64,000 nucleotides of DNA from Ascidia mentula (lineage: Eukaryota; Chordata; Ascidiacea; Phlebobranchia; Ascidiidae). The position numbers and the translations under genes are program-made. The stretch lies in contig OX387199.1 of the NCBI GenBank assembly GCA_947561715.1, positions 17,427,001 to 17,491,000 on the forward strand, read 5' to 3'. This document shows positions 33,837 through 46,000 of the stretch, one piece after another. Numbering within the stretch: the first letter of the stretch is position 1; each line of letters starts with the position of its first letter. Below the pieces are notes generated by a model. The model was not told where the DNA came from and did no database searches. It saw only the letters and a program-made list of their open reading frames with translations.

Positions 33837-36800
33837 TTATGTCTGGGGGAGTCTGATCACCCCCACGCCCCCTCCAAGTCTCCGGTAGTGCATTCCGTCG
33901 TACATGCGCCATGTATTTGCCTCGGGGGTGTAAATTTCGATGGTTTTCAGGTAACTCGTGCCATCGAAGCCACCAACTGCCATCAGCTGACCGTTCACGA
34001 CGGCCAGTCCAACCTATTACGAAAGTATGTGACATGACAGGTGGATAATAGGTAAGGCATAGGAACACTATTTACGTGTCTACTCATAATTCTGAGAATA
34101 AAGATACTGGCCCATATTGTTGAAAACATTGACACGGCATGTTTTAAACATTTTAAACAAATTAAACATGTCAATTACTTGAAATAGAATAAGCCAAAGC
34201 TAATATGCTAATAATCATGTTACCTAGAGAGTAGACGTTTCGAACACTAACTGCATTCATCATCAGTATATAGTTAGTGTTTGAAACTTGCAAGAAAACA
34301 TGTCAATGCTTTCACCAATATGGGTCTCTTTATTCTCAGATAAGACTTGTCTTACAACCAAAATTACATAGAGAGCACTTGTAGACTCGCACTTTTATTT
34401 TGGAAACAAACATTTTTTACTCACCCCACTTCGTCTGGAGTTCATCGCCACCACTGTGCTCCACACATTACTGGTAGGGTTGTATTTTTCAACTGTGTTC
34501 AGTTCGGTCGTGTCGTCACGTCCCCCCCACAGCATAAAGCATGTCCTGCGACCAAACAAAAGCTAGATTTAAGACATGCAAGTGTTTCTGACTGTTTGTA
34601 GTTTTTTTTGCTCTCCTGAGCCAGGTAAAGCAAACTCCCAAGTTGTATGGCGTCATCACAGGCACATGGTAACGTTAATGATATTTTTATCTTCCAAACA
34701 CAGCTTAACAGGCAAAGTGCTTACTCATGCAACAAACACCCACCCACCCACCAACCACAGTTAACCAAGCTCCAAAAAAGAGAAGTCATTCAACAAAAAT
34801 AACAACCACCCAGGTACTTCCCTGTAGGGAGTCCCCTAACCTACCATATATACAGCACAACCCAGGTGTTTTCGTCTTGTGCTCATCGGGGCGACATCAG
34901 TCCAGTGATTCTCCTTGGGGTCATATCTTTCAACCAGGTTCCAGGGTGTTTGGCCATCAGACCCACCAACAGCATACAGGTAGCCACCAAGCACAGCAAC
35001 TGCGACGCCAAGCCTCTTGGTCCTCATGGAACAGACTTTGCTCCAGCGATTTGGGCTGTATCTAAATAGTTTAGGGCTGTATCTAAATAGTTGGTGGCGT
35101 GACTTTATATGTTACTTATCCATTGCAGTTTGTAGTGATTAAATTTTATATGAGGAAAATTGCTTTTGGATAATGGCTAGATAAATTTCATACTTTTTTG
35201 AGAATACAGAGACTGGCCCATACTGTTGAAAACATTGACATGTTTTATTCATTTTATACATTTGGACAACAGCTTATGACATCCTCAGTCGAACTTTTTG
35301 CTTGGTTTGCTTTTTTGCTAAAGGAAATCTCAAACTTAAAATGAATCTCATGTCCTGCGATTTTTGCTGTATTACAATGATTTTGTGTTTATCACAAGAT
35401 GCAATCTAAGGGACTAGCTACATTTTAAGGTCTTGGAACTATGCAACATAATCCCTTCAGAAAAGTCACCAGCCTGTGTCAGTTACATTGCCATAAAGTG
35501 TTAATTACCTTTCCACAATGTCAAGACATGACATTCCATCTTGCCCACCAACAGCATATAGATATCCATCAAGAACGGCAACACCAACACTGGTACGACA
35601 AGTGCTGGTAGGAGCAACATCACTCGACCATTGGTTTGTTATTGGATCAAACCTACACAATATTCAGTTGCATGAATTTAACTCAGGTAGTAGATTTAGT
35701 ATAACAGTTAAAAGCGGTGCCTGACATAATTTAATTTCTTCAATGCGCCATATCAGTCTCTGGTCTATAATAGTGAGATTAAAAAAGCTCATGCAAATAG
35801 AGTTGTTTACCAGTCAGTCTCTAAAAAACAGTGCACTAGCAAGTACTATAGTTTCAAGCAGGTCTTTTTCGACATATTCCATTATGCAAACCAAAGTTGG
35901 GGCTAGTATGATGTCTAGAAAATTTATGTATGTGCACAACGTGTGGCAAAAATTCATAGGAAATACTACCAAAGCAATACCTAACTAAACATTAAAATCA
36001 TGCAATAGTAATTAATCACCTTTCAACACTGTTTAAGTAGGAAGTGCCGTCATGGCCACCAACTGCATAAAGTAAGTCATCCAACACAGCTACACCGACA
36101 CCACATCTCCGCTAGCTCATTGGTGCAACCAATCTCCACTTAGATTTTCAGGACAGTAGCGTTCCACTGAACTAATTGCATCTCCACTGCACCAACCTGT
36201 ATGTTGAAGTAAACATAAAATTATAATTTACCAAATAGAACTCTTTGATAAAATAAAGACTTTTTGTCTGATTTTTTTTAACATTTTTTTTTAAAACATA
36301 CGTCATTATGACCATCAATCCTACAATTAGGGATCCAATGTTTTCAAACTAATGCTGAGAGTAATAAATCCTTAAAAAGCTCTGCTGATGCTTTATTTCA
36401 ATAGCAAAGTTACTTTTGTCTTAAAAAGCAGTGTGATATGCAGTAAGATTGGCAGTCTGACACTGTGTCTTGGTTTTAATAGATCTAGTTCTAATATATA
36501 TGATATGCATATATATTACCAATTTTTGAAAACACAATTGCAACAACAGACATACATAGGTAAATGTTTACTATTAACTTGTCATAACATTGTAGTTACC
36601 GCCAACTGCAAACAGTTCTTCTCTGGTGATCGGTCGTCTGGGTCTTGTTCTAGGTCCTTGCATCAGAGGTCGCTCTTGAGGCAAAAGCATGTAGTTCTTA
36701 GCCTCATCCACCAAATCTCTGCATTGTTTATCATTGTGGATGAGAGCAGCAACACTGACAACTCCAACGTAAGCAAAGGCAGCCGCACATGTTGTAAAAC

Positions 36801-38293
36801 CTAAAATAAAACAATAAAACATATAGTTTTATTTGTTTTAAGGTTTACAATTGATTACATGTGTTGAACACCCCATTATCCTGTTACAAATCACTGTTGA
36901 TTGCTGGTTTACATGAATTAGAGCCACCTTTGCAATAATATTTTGAAATACAGTTTTTTTATTGCATAACCCAACAAAAGAAACATTAACGACTGCCCTA
37001 ACATAAGAACTAAGAATTGTGTTTTTTAACACAATAATATGTGATAAAAACCTAAAAATCAATTTGACACAATACTACTTTACAGTACAAAACGTTACAA
37101 TTGATAATAATACAGCATTGGCAAATTTTTCAGAAACCTTAGGTAGCAGCGGTCTCCTTTCAGCAATATCGTGTTGAATCCAAGTCATCAAAGCCTTGTA
37201 AACATGTTCCTCTGATCTGACATTGAGATCATCCGAGCTTATGATCTCTATGAGTTTTATGATCTCTCATTTTCTTTGACATCTTGAAAATTAGCTTGGG
37301 TGAACTTGTCAGCAACTCTTAGTAGTTCACGGCAAGCATGAGTGTCGGCAAATGCTCTTATACCAAGGCAGTTGGATGGATCGAGCTGTCTCTTCAAAAA
37401 TTCACTGCAAATTTCTAAAACAGAAAATGTAAATAGTTCCAACTTCCCTACAGGGATTTAAACATGAATATGGTTTAGCATTGAATACATAATTTCAAAG
37501 GTATTAAATGTAGACAAAGCATCAATAAAATCAATGATCGCACAGCTTTTATTACGACACAACTAAGACAAATGGAAGCAAATTTGTAGTAAAAGTGCGA
37601 TTGTACAATAACATCTATCCCCACAATAAATGAACATGCAATACATATGTGTACCTTGAATTTCCACCACTTGGAGCAGACAGGCTGCTGATAGTAATGA
37701 CTGGACGTTGCTCTCTTCCACAGTTATCTGTGACGTGTAAGCAAAATCCACCAGTAGTTCCATTGCCCGTTCCTCAATGTCACGAATTTCAATCTCACGT
37801 AGATGACTTTCAGCTAGCTCAACAGTAAACATGGCCTAAACACAAACTGTTACTCCAATACAATGACTTGTTCGCTGTTAATAACTGTATGCATGTAGGT
37901 ATATAAGTTTTGGAACACTATTAATGGATTTGCTCATAATTCTGAGAATAAGAAGACTGGCCCATACTGTTGTTAACATTGTCATGTTTCATGTATGCGA
38001 AAAACATTTCAGCAAGAACTTATGCCATCATCAGTTTGAATGGCGTGGTTGGTGTGTTTCAATCATTATATGGAACTGACCTGACTGATATCACAGATAA
38101 GTTTTGTTTTACAAACAAATTGCCAAGGCACAGAAATAAATTTGCACACATGTATGTTCAGACATGAAATTAAATGAAACAAGGTAATGTCTTTTTAAAA
38201 TATCCTGGAACAACTAAACTTACATGAAAATATGGGGATGCTGCAGCAAGAACAGCACGATGGGCAAACAACTTGACAGTCCCAACAATAATA
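33837..38293 (-). pseudogene. KLHL20: KLHL20 pseudogene B
   Basis: Nearly identical to pseudogene A but without its two transposons, so it supplies the empty sites. Exon 9 (33837-34013) is intact. Exon 5 has a 1-base loss near 36139. Exon 3 has a local rearrangement near 37253-37268 that replaces 34 bases by 18 and shifts the frame in the BACK domain. Exon 7 has a local duplication of GGGCTGTATCTAAATAG near its 5' end. Exon 1 keeps only 38224-38293 and is joined to the BEL/Pao fragment, like A. The 3' flank at about 32830-33836 is shared with A and C. Not functional. Confidence 0.87.
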
Positions 38294-38406
38294 AACGAGG
38301 AAATGTCAAGCGAGTGACCAACCTCTATATGTACACACCTCGTGCACAGACAAGTGAACATGATACCATAACGTTTTACCAGGCTTCTTTCCACCTTTAC
38401 CAGCAA
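38294..38406 (-). mobile_element. BEL/Pao integrase fragment fused to KLHL20 exon 1 (copy B)
   Basis: Same fragment and same join as at 18318-18430, with minor differences (HSLDISSFI instead of HSLDTSSFI). Its presence in both pseudogenes but not in the intact copy orders the events: truncation and fusion first, then duplication of the truncated unit. Confidence 0.65.
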
Positions 38407-38459
38407 GTAAGTATATTTTCGCGTTGTAGATCAAGCTAATTCAAAACACAAACAATCAA

Positions 38460-39062
38460 AAAAACAAGACAAAACAAGGCACTTTTAAGTTTTGCGCTGT
38501 TAGTTGAGAAAGATAAATTGATGGTAACGATTCGGAAACTTTTTTCACCGAAATACGAATGTAAGAAGGGTAAAAACGTTTTCTGGTAAAAGCGTTGACA
38601 CAAATTGTTTTAAGGTGTGAAAATTATGTCGATGGGCGTAAGTCATTTGTGGTAATTATACACAATCAAACAGCACAATTAAAAATGTTTTGTTTGTTCA
38701 AATCGTATCGGAACAGAAAAATTGTTATTAGTTCAACATAAACTCCCCACTGCATTACACTACTCTAAGTGAAGGCAGAAACAGGAAAGCGCATATATAC
38801 AAGCAAATTTATATGAAGAAATGAAGCAAAACTCTCGTGTAATATCGATTAAAACTGCGTTTTGTTGAACTCGCGGACTCCCAAGAGACCGTGGTGTTAA
38901 TTTACAACTTGATTTGTCGCAAGAACTTTGGTAAATATCACGCGAGGGTCCGCAAACTTTATGTTGTAAACAGGGGACCGTGGCTACAAAAAAATTGGGA
39001 ATCACCGAAATAAAAGCCTCAAAAGAATAACTTTATAACCATGCAGAAAATTTACGATCGAA
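38460..39062. repeat. Array tail block, copy 4 (3' flank of F6)
   Basis: Near-identical to 18480-19568 minus the tRNA-bearing insertion; the empty site is ATGGGCGTAAGTCATTTGTGG at about 38634. No gene is seen. Confidence 0.75.
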
Positions 39063-40158
39063 CTAATCGCTAACAGCGAGAAACTTCTTGATTTCATTGA
39101 CTTTTTTGCCCACCTCCTCTCTCTGGAAATTGCCGTCCTCATTTGGAGTCAACATACTGAAAAACAAAATTTGTATTGTTTGTTTAAATTGCTTTTACTG
39201 TAGTCTGAAATGACTCCAGATCATGCAAATAACATACATTTGCATCTTGTTATGCACACGTTGGTCAACGCTTACGAATAGCATGGAAATGCGACTTTAT
39301 GCAACCACGTGATTATGGTTGAAGAACTTAAAAACACTTGCCGTTTTAATCTACAAACACTTACCGTTTTATCAGTTCTTCAGCGTTTTCTTTGCGCAGT
39401 ACATATCTGTCTTTATTATGTCGTTTGCCTATTTGATTCCCTGTAGCATTCCGTTCTCCGAAGATTTTCTCCAAGTGTTGACACTCTCCAATATCAATAG
39501 CAAACTTAATGCAAGCAGCAGTTGGAATGTGTTTCACTTGGTGGTATTTTTCGTGGTTGCGAAGAAAGGGCTTTGCCATTTCGAAAGCCAAACCAAACAG
39601 AACACAACGGTCCAGCTCGCTGACATTTCGAAATTGCTGGGACCACATGCTTACAAAACCTGCTTTAAACTCTTCACGAATCTTTTTTAATTTTTCTTTT
39701 GTATATTCTGTGCGGCCTTTGCTTGTCCACAAATCACACCTGCCTTCAAAAAAGAGCTGATCCCAAAGACCACGATCCTCATCTGACGACTTTGGGTTGG
39801 TGAAGATTTCAGTTCGACCAGTTGTTAGTACCACAATGGCTGCTTCCGATTTGCTGTCCACACTCAAAATAATACACATTTTGCGTTTGTACAATGAATT
39901 ATCACAAAGTATTGCTATGATTTGGCGAATTAGTTGATTTGGTTTGAATTTGGACACATCGTACGAAATGCGCACAAGGTTGTCAAACTTAACTGGGTCT
40001 TTATCTTCTCTTTTTAACTTCTCGATTTTGTCACAAATTTTTCCCTTTATGCCAACCTCAATTACACCGCCCCTGCTCAAACCTGGAGGTATCACACATT
40101 CTTCTTCAGATATTACATGGCAAAACTCCTCGCAAGCCTCGTCGATGGTGCAGGACAT
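39063..40158 (-). CDS. Family F gene, copy F6
   Basis: Exon 1 is 40158-39365 (ACG|GTAAGT, phase 2) and exon 2 is 39156-39063 (94 nt). The product is 295 aa. Closest to F2 and F1, but with its own changes in blocks fixed elsewhere: KRKMCI replaces KPGMCI, TTGRTE replaces RPGRPE, and LDRCVLFGL replaces LYRHVLYGL. The frame is open, so it may be functional but relaxed or diverging in role. It lies between KLHL20 pseudogene B and the intact KLHL20. Confidence 0.73.
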
Positions 40159-41990
40159 TCTGTTTTACTGAAACACGTTTATGTGCTTATCAATTTGAAT
40201 TGGATACTGGTTCTGGCGAGACTGACGCAAATAACAACAACACAACCTGTTTTCTAACATTTATGGAACCATGGTTTTGACTAAGCGAAACCAGCCTCTT
40301 CCCGAAACCTGTTTGAAATTGAACACGCGCGTCACTAAGCAATTTGTAAAGCACAATAGGCCAAAGTTGTATGGAAACAAATACCCCACGTTTACGTCAG
40401 GCGATATTTGATTGCATCGCATACAGAAATGTTAACTTCGTATAAATGACATTGTCACATGCGAGTACCAGTACAATCGGAAAATTACATATTTACATGA
40501 ATTTATGCAGACTCTGCAAGAAAGTGTATAAGTACCCATGAGCAATTACAGTTATTAGTCAATTGTCTTTTATCTCCTTGGCGTTTCTTTCTCTCGTAAC
40601 ATAACGTCAGAACGATATGGAATTAGGTTGTTTTATTTATGAACCAAACAGAGAGAATAGTTTCGCTTGGTAAAACCAAGCAAAACAATTTCAGTTCCTT
40701 GTTGTTCAGCTTGTTGCTCCATTTCTGTGTAACTTCGTTGAACAAATACCAATCGCATCATATTACTACACCGCCAGTGTTAGTTACTTGTGGTCAAAGC
40801 ACGACGATATTGTAAGGTGGCCAACATGTGCGAATGTATTGGCCTAAGCCAGCGGTGCAAAACCTGCGGCCGCGGACGCTATTTTTTGCGGCCGTGCACA
40901 TTTATATCAAAATACATGCATTGGCGGCCGTCGTTGCTTCAGAAACTTGTTTTTCCAACGGTCTCAGGAGTTAAGCTTTTAATTAGGCCCATTTCCATTT
41001 CCGCGTTATACACATTCGTTCGCAGTAGCGAATAGTAACTGGTGCAGCCACCGCAACAATACGGATGGTGACGTCATAAAAAAATTATAGCATATCGGTG
41101 AATTGTCATGTACGCATGTACAGTTGTCGAAAAGCTAAACAATGGAATCACTCAGTCATGTCGCTGAAACGCAAAAGGTTGTAAAACAAGAGAAAAGGGC
41201 GTTTAATCCCAAATGGGAAGTGGTTTATTTTATGATGGAGACGTGAACCAAGCGTGCAAGAACAAGGCAGCCATTGAATAATTCGACATTTCATTACATT
41301 GTAATATACGTAATTTGGCAAATGTAAATAATAAATAGTGCACATTTTTCAGGTAAGGAATCATTTCCATTCCTTTGAAATAATGCTCACGTCAACTTGT
41401 CGTAATTATCAGGAGTATATCGTTGAAAAAACAGTATATTCAGTGGCGGCCGTTAGCACACAGTGGTGTGTGTGTTGCGGCCGGTAATAGTAAAAAGGTT
41501 GTGCACCCCTGGCCTAAGCCATTGCGCTACTCCAGCCTTTTTCTGCGTGTGACTCAGTTGAAAAATTTACCGCATCCACTTGGGACACACCAACTTATGA
41601 ATATCACACGATTTTGAGCATTTTTAAAATTTTTAGCCGAATAAGGTAGATTTTTTTGCACCCAAGGTAGATTCAACTTGTCATTTTCCGTCATTATTTT
41701 TTAATTTGTTTTCACTTATAAATCAACACGACGCACCAGGTAGCCGCACAATTTGAGATACACTCACTCACGCGGGTACTGGATTTGAGCGAAACGCGCA
41801 ATACAAATGTTTTGTAAAGATTGAAGGAATTTGTTGTACCAGTAGGGAAAGCACCTACAGGTAACAACGAGGAAGAGTATACATGGAGAACTACAATGGA
41901 AAGTTTTATGAACAAACGTCTGAACTGCTTCCGGATATTAAAGTTATCTATCAAAGCCGCCCAGGTAAATTGCTAACAGCTGTCGAAGTG
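40159..41990. promoter_or_regulatory. Shared upstream block of family F, copy at F6
   Basis: Same block as 8522-9700 but with a deletion of its middle (a join near 40395) and the hAT insertion at 40850-41511. The far end at 41700-41980 matches the arms of the 28.6-29.3 kb inverted repeat. The putative regulatory role is inferred from conservation only. Confidence 0.4.
40850..41511 (+). mobile_element. 662-bp hAT derivative with BED-finger remnant
   Basis: Ends are CAGCGGTGCAAAACC and GGTTGTGCACCCCTG, imperfect inverted repeats of the hAT CAGxGGTGC type. An exact 8-bp target duplication GCCTAAGC flanks it (40842-40849 and 41512-41519). The paralogous site near 9199-9212 is empty (GGCCTAAGCCATTGCGC). 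At 41142-41243 a short frame, MESLSHVAETQK followed by RAFNPKWEVVYFM, looks like the start of a hAT transposase N-terminal BED-type region, then stops. It is therefore an internally deleted copy of an autonomous hAT. GCGGCCG occurs repeatedly near both ends. Confidence 0.87.
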
Positions 41991-42061
41991 TGCGTTTTTC
42001 CAGCGTGGTAAAGATAGGTAATACCTGGGGAGTGTGGTTTGTTAAAATTGTGCAGTCGACC

Positions 42062-42193
42062 ATGTTACATTCAGTGAAATGTAAAGTTTGTCGTTCTTCG
42101 GTGCGAAACGACAAATTGACGACGATCCTATCTCTCTTTCTGCTAATAACCATTTACGCTTACCTAAAATATAGCAAAATATTATCAGAATAG
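42062..42193 (+). CDS. Possible 43-aa membrane micropeptide, copy C
   Basis: Same frame as 9719-9850: Cys-containing start MLHSVKCKVC, charged linker, hydrophobic helix, then YSKILSE. Only a handful of replacements separate the two. It lies just beyond the likely poly(A) site of KLHL20 on the other strand. Coding status unproven. Confidence 0.25.
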   Translation: MLHSVKCKVCRSSVRNDKLTTILSLFLLITIYAYLKYSKILSE

Positions 42194-42254
42194 TGATCAC
42201 CACATAATACAGCATGAATCACAGTAACCAAAGTTATTCAAAATTTCAAGCAGG

Positions 42255-42260
42255 TTTATT
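42255..42260 (-). terminator. Likely KLHL20 poly(A) signal AATAAA
   Basis: TTTATT on the plus strand gives AATAAA on the minus strand, about 790 bases past the KLHL20 stop. The signal and the sequence between it and the stop are conserved in the two pseudogene copies (about 9910 and 33037), as expected for a 3' UTR carried along in the duplications. Confidence 0.5.
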
Positions 42261-43045
42261 GTCAGAAAATGAAACAAAATGTAAAAGTGTCACAGTGGTC
42301 GAAGTCAGATGGCGGCGTTGAAACAACTTAACCAACCATAAGTGATAATTTATGCACAAAGAAAAAACTTGCACCACTGCAACTACCAATGCTAGAGAGA
42401 CATCGGTCAGACAAAAGTCACAAGACAAAGTGTTACAAAATTTGTTTGTGTTGTTAGAGTCCAGTAGCAAGTCAGAAATAAGAATAGAATAAGTTAGAAA
42501 TAAGAAAACTTTAAACAGACCCAATAAAACACCCTTTGTTATAGAAATTATGGGACAAGTGACAACGATTCGCATGAAATAATTTCATATTCATCACAAA
42601 GACAAAAAACGTTCGTTTTTTAAATAAACAGGTTGACCAACCAACTTAATTTAAATAAAAATAAACGGCAAATCTGACGTAACCTATGCGCAAAACGTTC
42701 AGTTAACCAAGCATGATTGTATACAGTGTAAAGGCTGTCATCCACGTTTTGTTTGTTTTAGCTTTTGCATTCAAGTGCTAAAAACGCACGCATATTCGCA
42801 CGTGATTTAAATCAGGGCTTGCATTTTCAAACGGGCTCCAGAACAAAATAACATGAAAACACTGCTTCAAACAAGGCTAAAAACGCCGAAATTTGCTATT
42901 TCTATGGCCAAAAAATGGACTCTGTAGCCATTTTGCAAAAAAATAATCATAAGCTGTTGTTGTGAATACACCTTTTCGTGATCCGCTTCACCATCCAGTG
43001 GTCACAGGCATCGAAGTTCATTTTTGCCGAGGGCGTGGTCGGCGT

Positions 43046-46000
43046 TTATGTCTGGGGGAGTCTTATTACCCCCACGCCCCCTCCAAGTCTCCGGTAGTGC
43101 ATTCCGTCGTACATGCGCCATGTATTTGCCTCGGGGGTGTAAATTTCGATGGTTTTCAGGTAGCTCGTGCCGTCGAAGCCACCAACTGCCATCAGCTGTC
43201 CGTTCACGACGGCCAGTCCAACCTATTACGAAAGTATGTGACAGGTGGATAATAGGTAAGGCTTAGCAACACTATTTACGGGTCTACTCCTAATTCTGAA
43301 TTCTGAATAAAGATACTGGCCCATACAGTGAAAAACATTGACACGGCATGTTTTAAACATTTTAAACATGTCAATTACTTGAAATAGAATAAGTCAAAGC
43401 TAATATGTTACCTAGAGAGTAGACGTTTCGAACACTAACTGCATTCATCATCAGTATATAGTTAGTGTTTGAAACTTGCAAGAAAACATGTCAATGCTTT
43501 CACCAATATGGGTCTCTATATTCTCAAGTAAGACTTATCTTACAACTTAAATTACGCAGTGAACACTTGCACTATTTTTTTGGAAACAAATATTTTTTAC
43601 TTACCCCACTTCGTCTGGAGTTCATCGCCACCACTGTGCTCCACACATTACTGGTAGGGTTGTATTTTTCAACTGTGTTCAGTTCGGTCGTGTCGTCACG
43701 TCCCCCCACAGCATAAAGCATGTCCTGCGAAAAAACAAAAGCTAGGTTTAAGACGGGCAAGTGTTTGTAACTTTCTGCATTTTTTTTGCACCCCTGAGCA
43801 AGGAAAAGCAAACTCTTTGTGTTTGATTTTGTTATTTTCATTCACTCCCAAGTTGTATGACGTCATCACAGGCACGTGGTTACGTTAATGATATTTTTAT
43901 CATCCATACACAGCTTAACAGACAAAGTGCTTACTCATGCAACAAACACCCACACACCAACCACAGTTAACCAAGCTCCAAAAAAGAGAAGTAATTCAAC
44001 AAAAATAACAACCACCCGGGGTACTTCCCCTGTAGGGAGTCCCCCAACCTACCCTATACACAGCACAACCGAGGTGTTTTCGTCTTGTGCTCATCGGTGC
44101 AACATCAGTCCAGCGATTCTCCTTGGGGTCATATCTTTCAACCAGGTTCCAGGGCGTTTGGCCATCAGACCCACCAACCGCATACAGGTAGCCACCAAGC
44201 ACAGCAACCGCGACTCCAAGCCTCTTAGTCCTCATGGAACAGACTTTGCTCCAGCGATTCGCTTTAGGGCTGTATCTAAAGAGTTGGTGGCGTGACTTTA
44301 TATGTCACTTATCCATTGCAGTTTGTAGTGATGAAATTTTATATGTGGAAAATTGCTTTTGGATAATGGCTAGATAAAGTTATAATAGTACTTTTTTGAG
44401 AATACAGAGACTGCCCATACAGTTGAAACATTAACATGTTTTATTCATTTAAAACGTTTCGGCAACAGCTTATGTCATCATCATTTGAACATTTTGCTTA
44501 CAATACTTTTTTGCTTGGTAAGAAATCTTCTCAACACATATAAATCTCAAGTCCGGCAATTTTTGCCATACTGAAATGATTTTGTGTTTATTACACTTTT
44601 AGATGTCTTGCAAACACCAGCCTGAGTCGGTTACATTGCCATAATGTGTTAATTACCTTTCCACAATGTCAAGACATGACATTCCATCTTGCCCACCAAC
44701 AGCATATAGATATCCATCAAGAACGGCAACACCAACACTGGTTCGACAAGTACTGGTAGGTGCAACATCACTCGACCATTGGTTTGTTTGCGGATCAAAC
44801 CTACAGAACAATAATCGGTTACATGAATTTAACTTAGGTAGTAGATTTAGTATGTTCAGTTAAAAGCAGTGCCTGACATAATTCAATTTCTTCAATGCGC
44901 CATATCAGTCTCTGGTCAAAAATAGTGAGATTAAAAAAGCTCATGAAAATAGAGTTGTTTATCAGTCAGTCTCTAAAAAACAATGCACTAGCACGTACTA
45001 TAGTTTCAAGCAGGATTTTTTCGACATATTACATTATGCACACCAAAGTTGGGGCTAGTATGATGTCTAGAAAATTTATGTATGTGCACAAAGTGTTGCA
45101 AAAAAAAAATAGGAAATACTACCAAAGCAACTAACTAAACAGTCAGCAAAATCAAAATTACTCAATTAGTAATTAATCACCTTTCAACACTGTTTAAGTA
45201 GGAAGTGCCATCATGGCCACCAACTGCATAGAGCAAGTCATCCAACACAGCTACACCGACACCACATCTCCGCTTGCTCATTGGTGCAACCAATCTCCAC
45301 TCACGATTTTCAGGACAGTAGCGTTCCACTGAACTAATTGCATCTCCACTGCACCAACCTGTATGTTGAAGTAAAAATAAAATTATAATTTACCAAATAG
45401 AACTCTTTGATAAAATAAAGACTTTTTATCTGATTTTTTTAACATTTTTTTTTAAAAAACATACTTCATTATGACCATGAAGCCTACAACTAGGGATCCA
45501 ATGCTTTTAAAATAATGCTGAGAGTAATAAATCCTTAAAAAGCTCTGCCGATCCTTGATTTTAATAGCAAAATTGCTTTTGTCTCAAAAAGCATTGCGAT
45601 ATGCAGTACGATGGGCAGCCTGACCACATGTCTTGGTTTTAATAGATCCAGTTTTAATATATGTATATAATTGACACGCATATATATTACCAGTTTTATA
45701 AAACACAATTGCAACAACCGACATACATGGCAATTGTGTTTCTTATTAATTTGTCATAGTATTGTAGTTACCGCCAACTGCAAACAGAACTTCTCTGGTG
45801 ATCGGTCGTCTGGGCCTTGTTCTCGGTCCTTGCATCAGAGGTCGCTCTTGAGGCAAAAGCATGTAGTTCTTAGCCTCATCCACCAAATCTCTGCATTGTT
45901 CATCATTGTGGATGAGAGCATCAACACTGACAACTCCAACAAGGAATTTTGGAGTGAGCAAAGGCAACCGCACATGTTGTAAAACCTAAAATAAAATATT

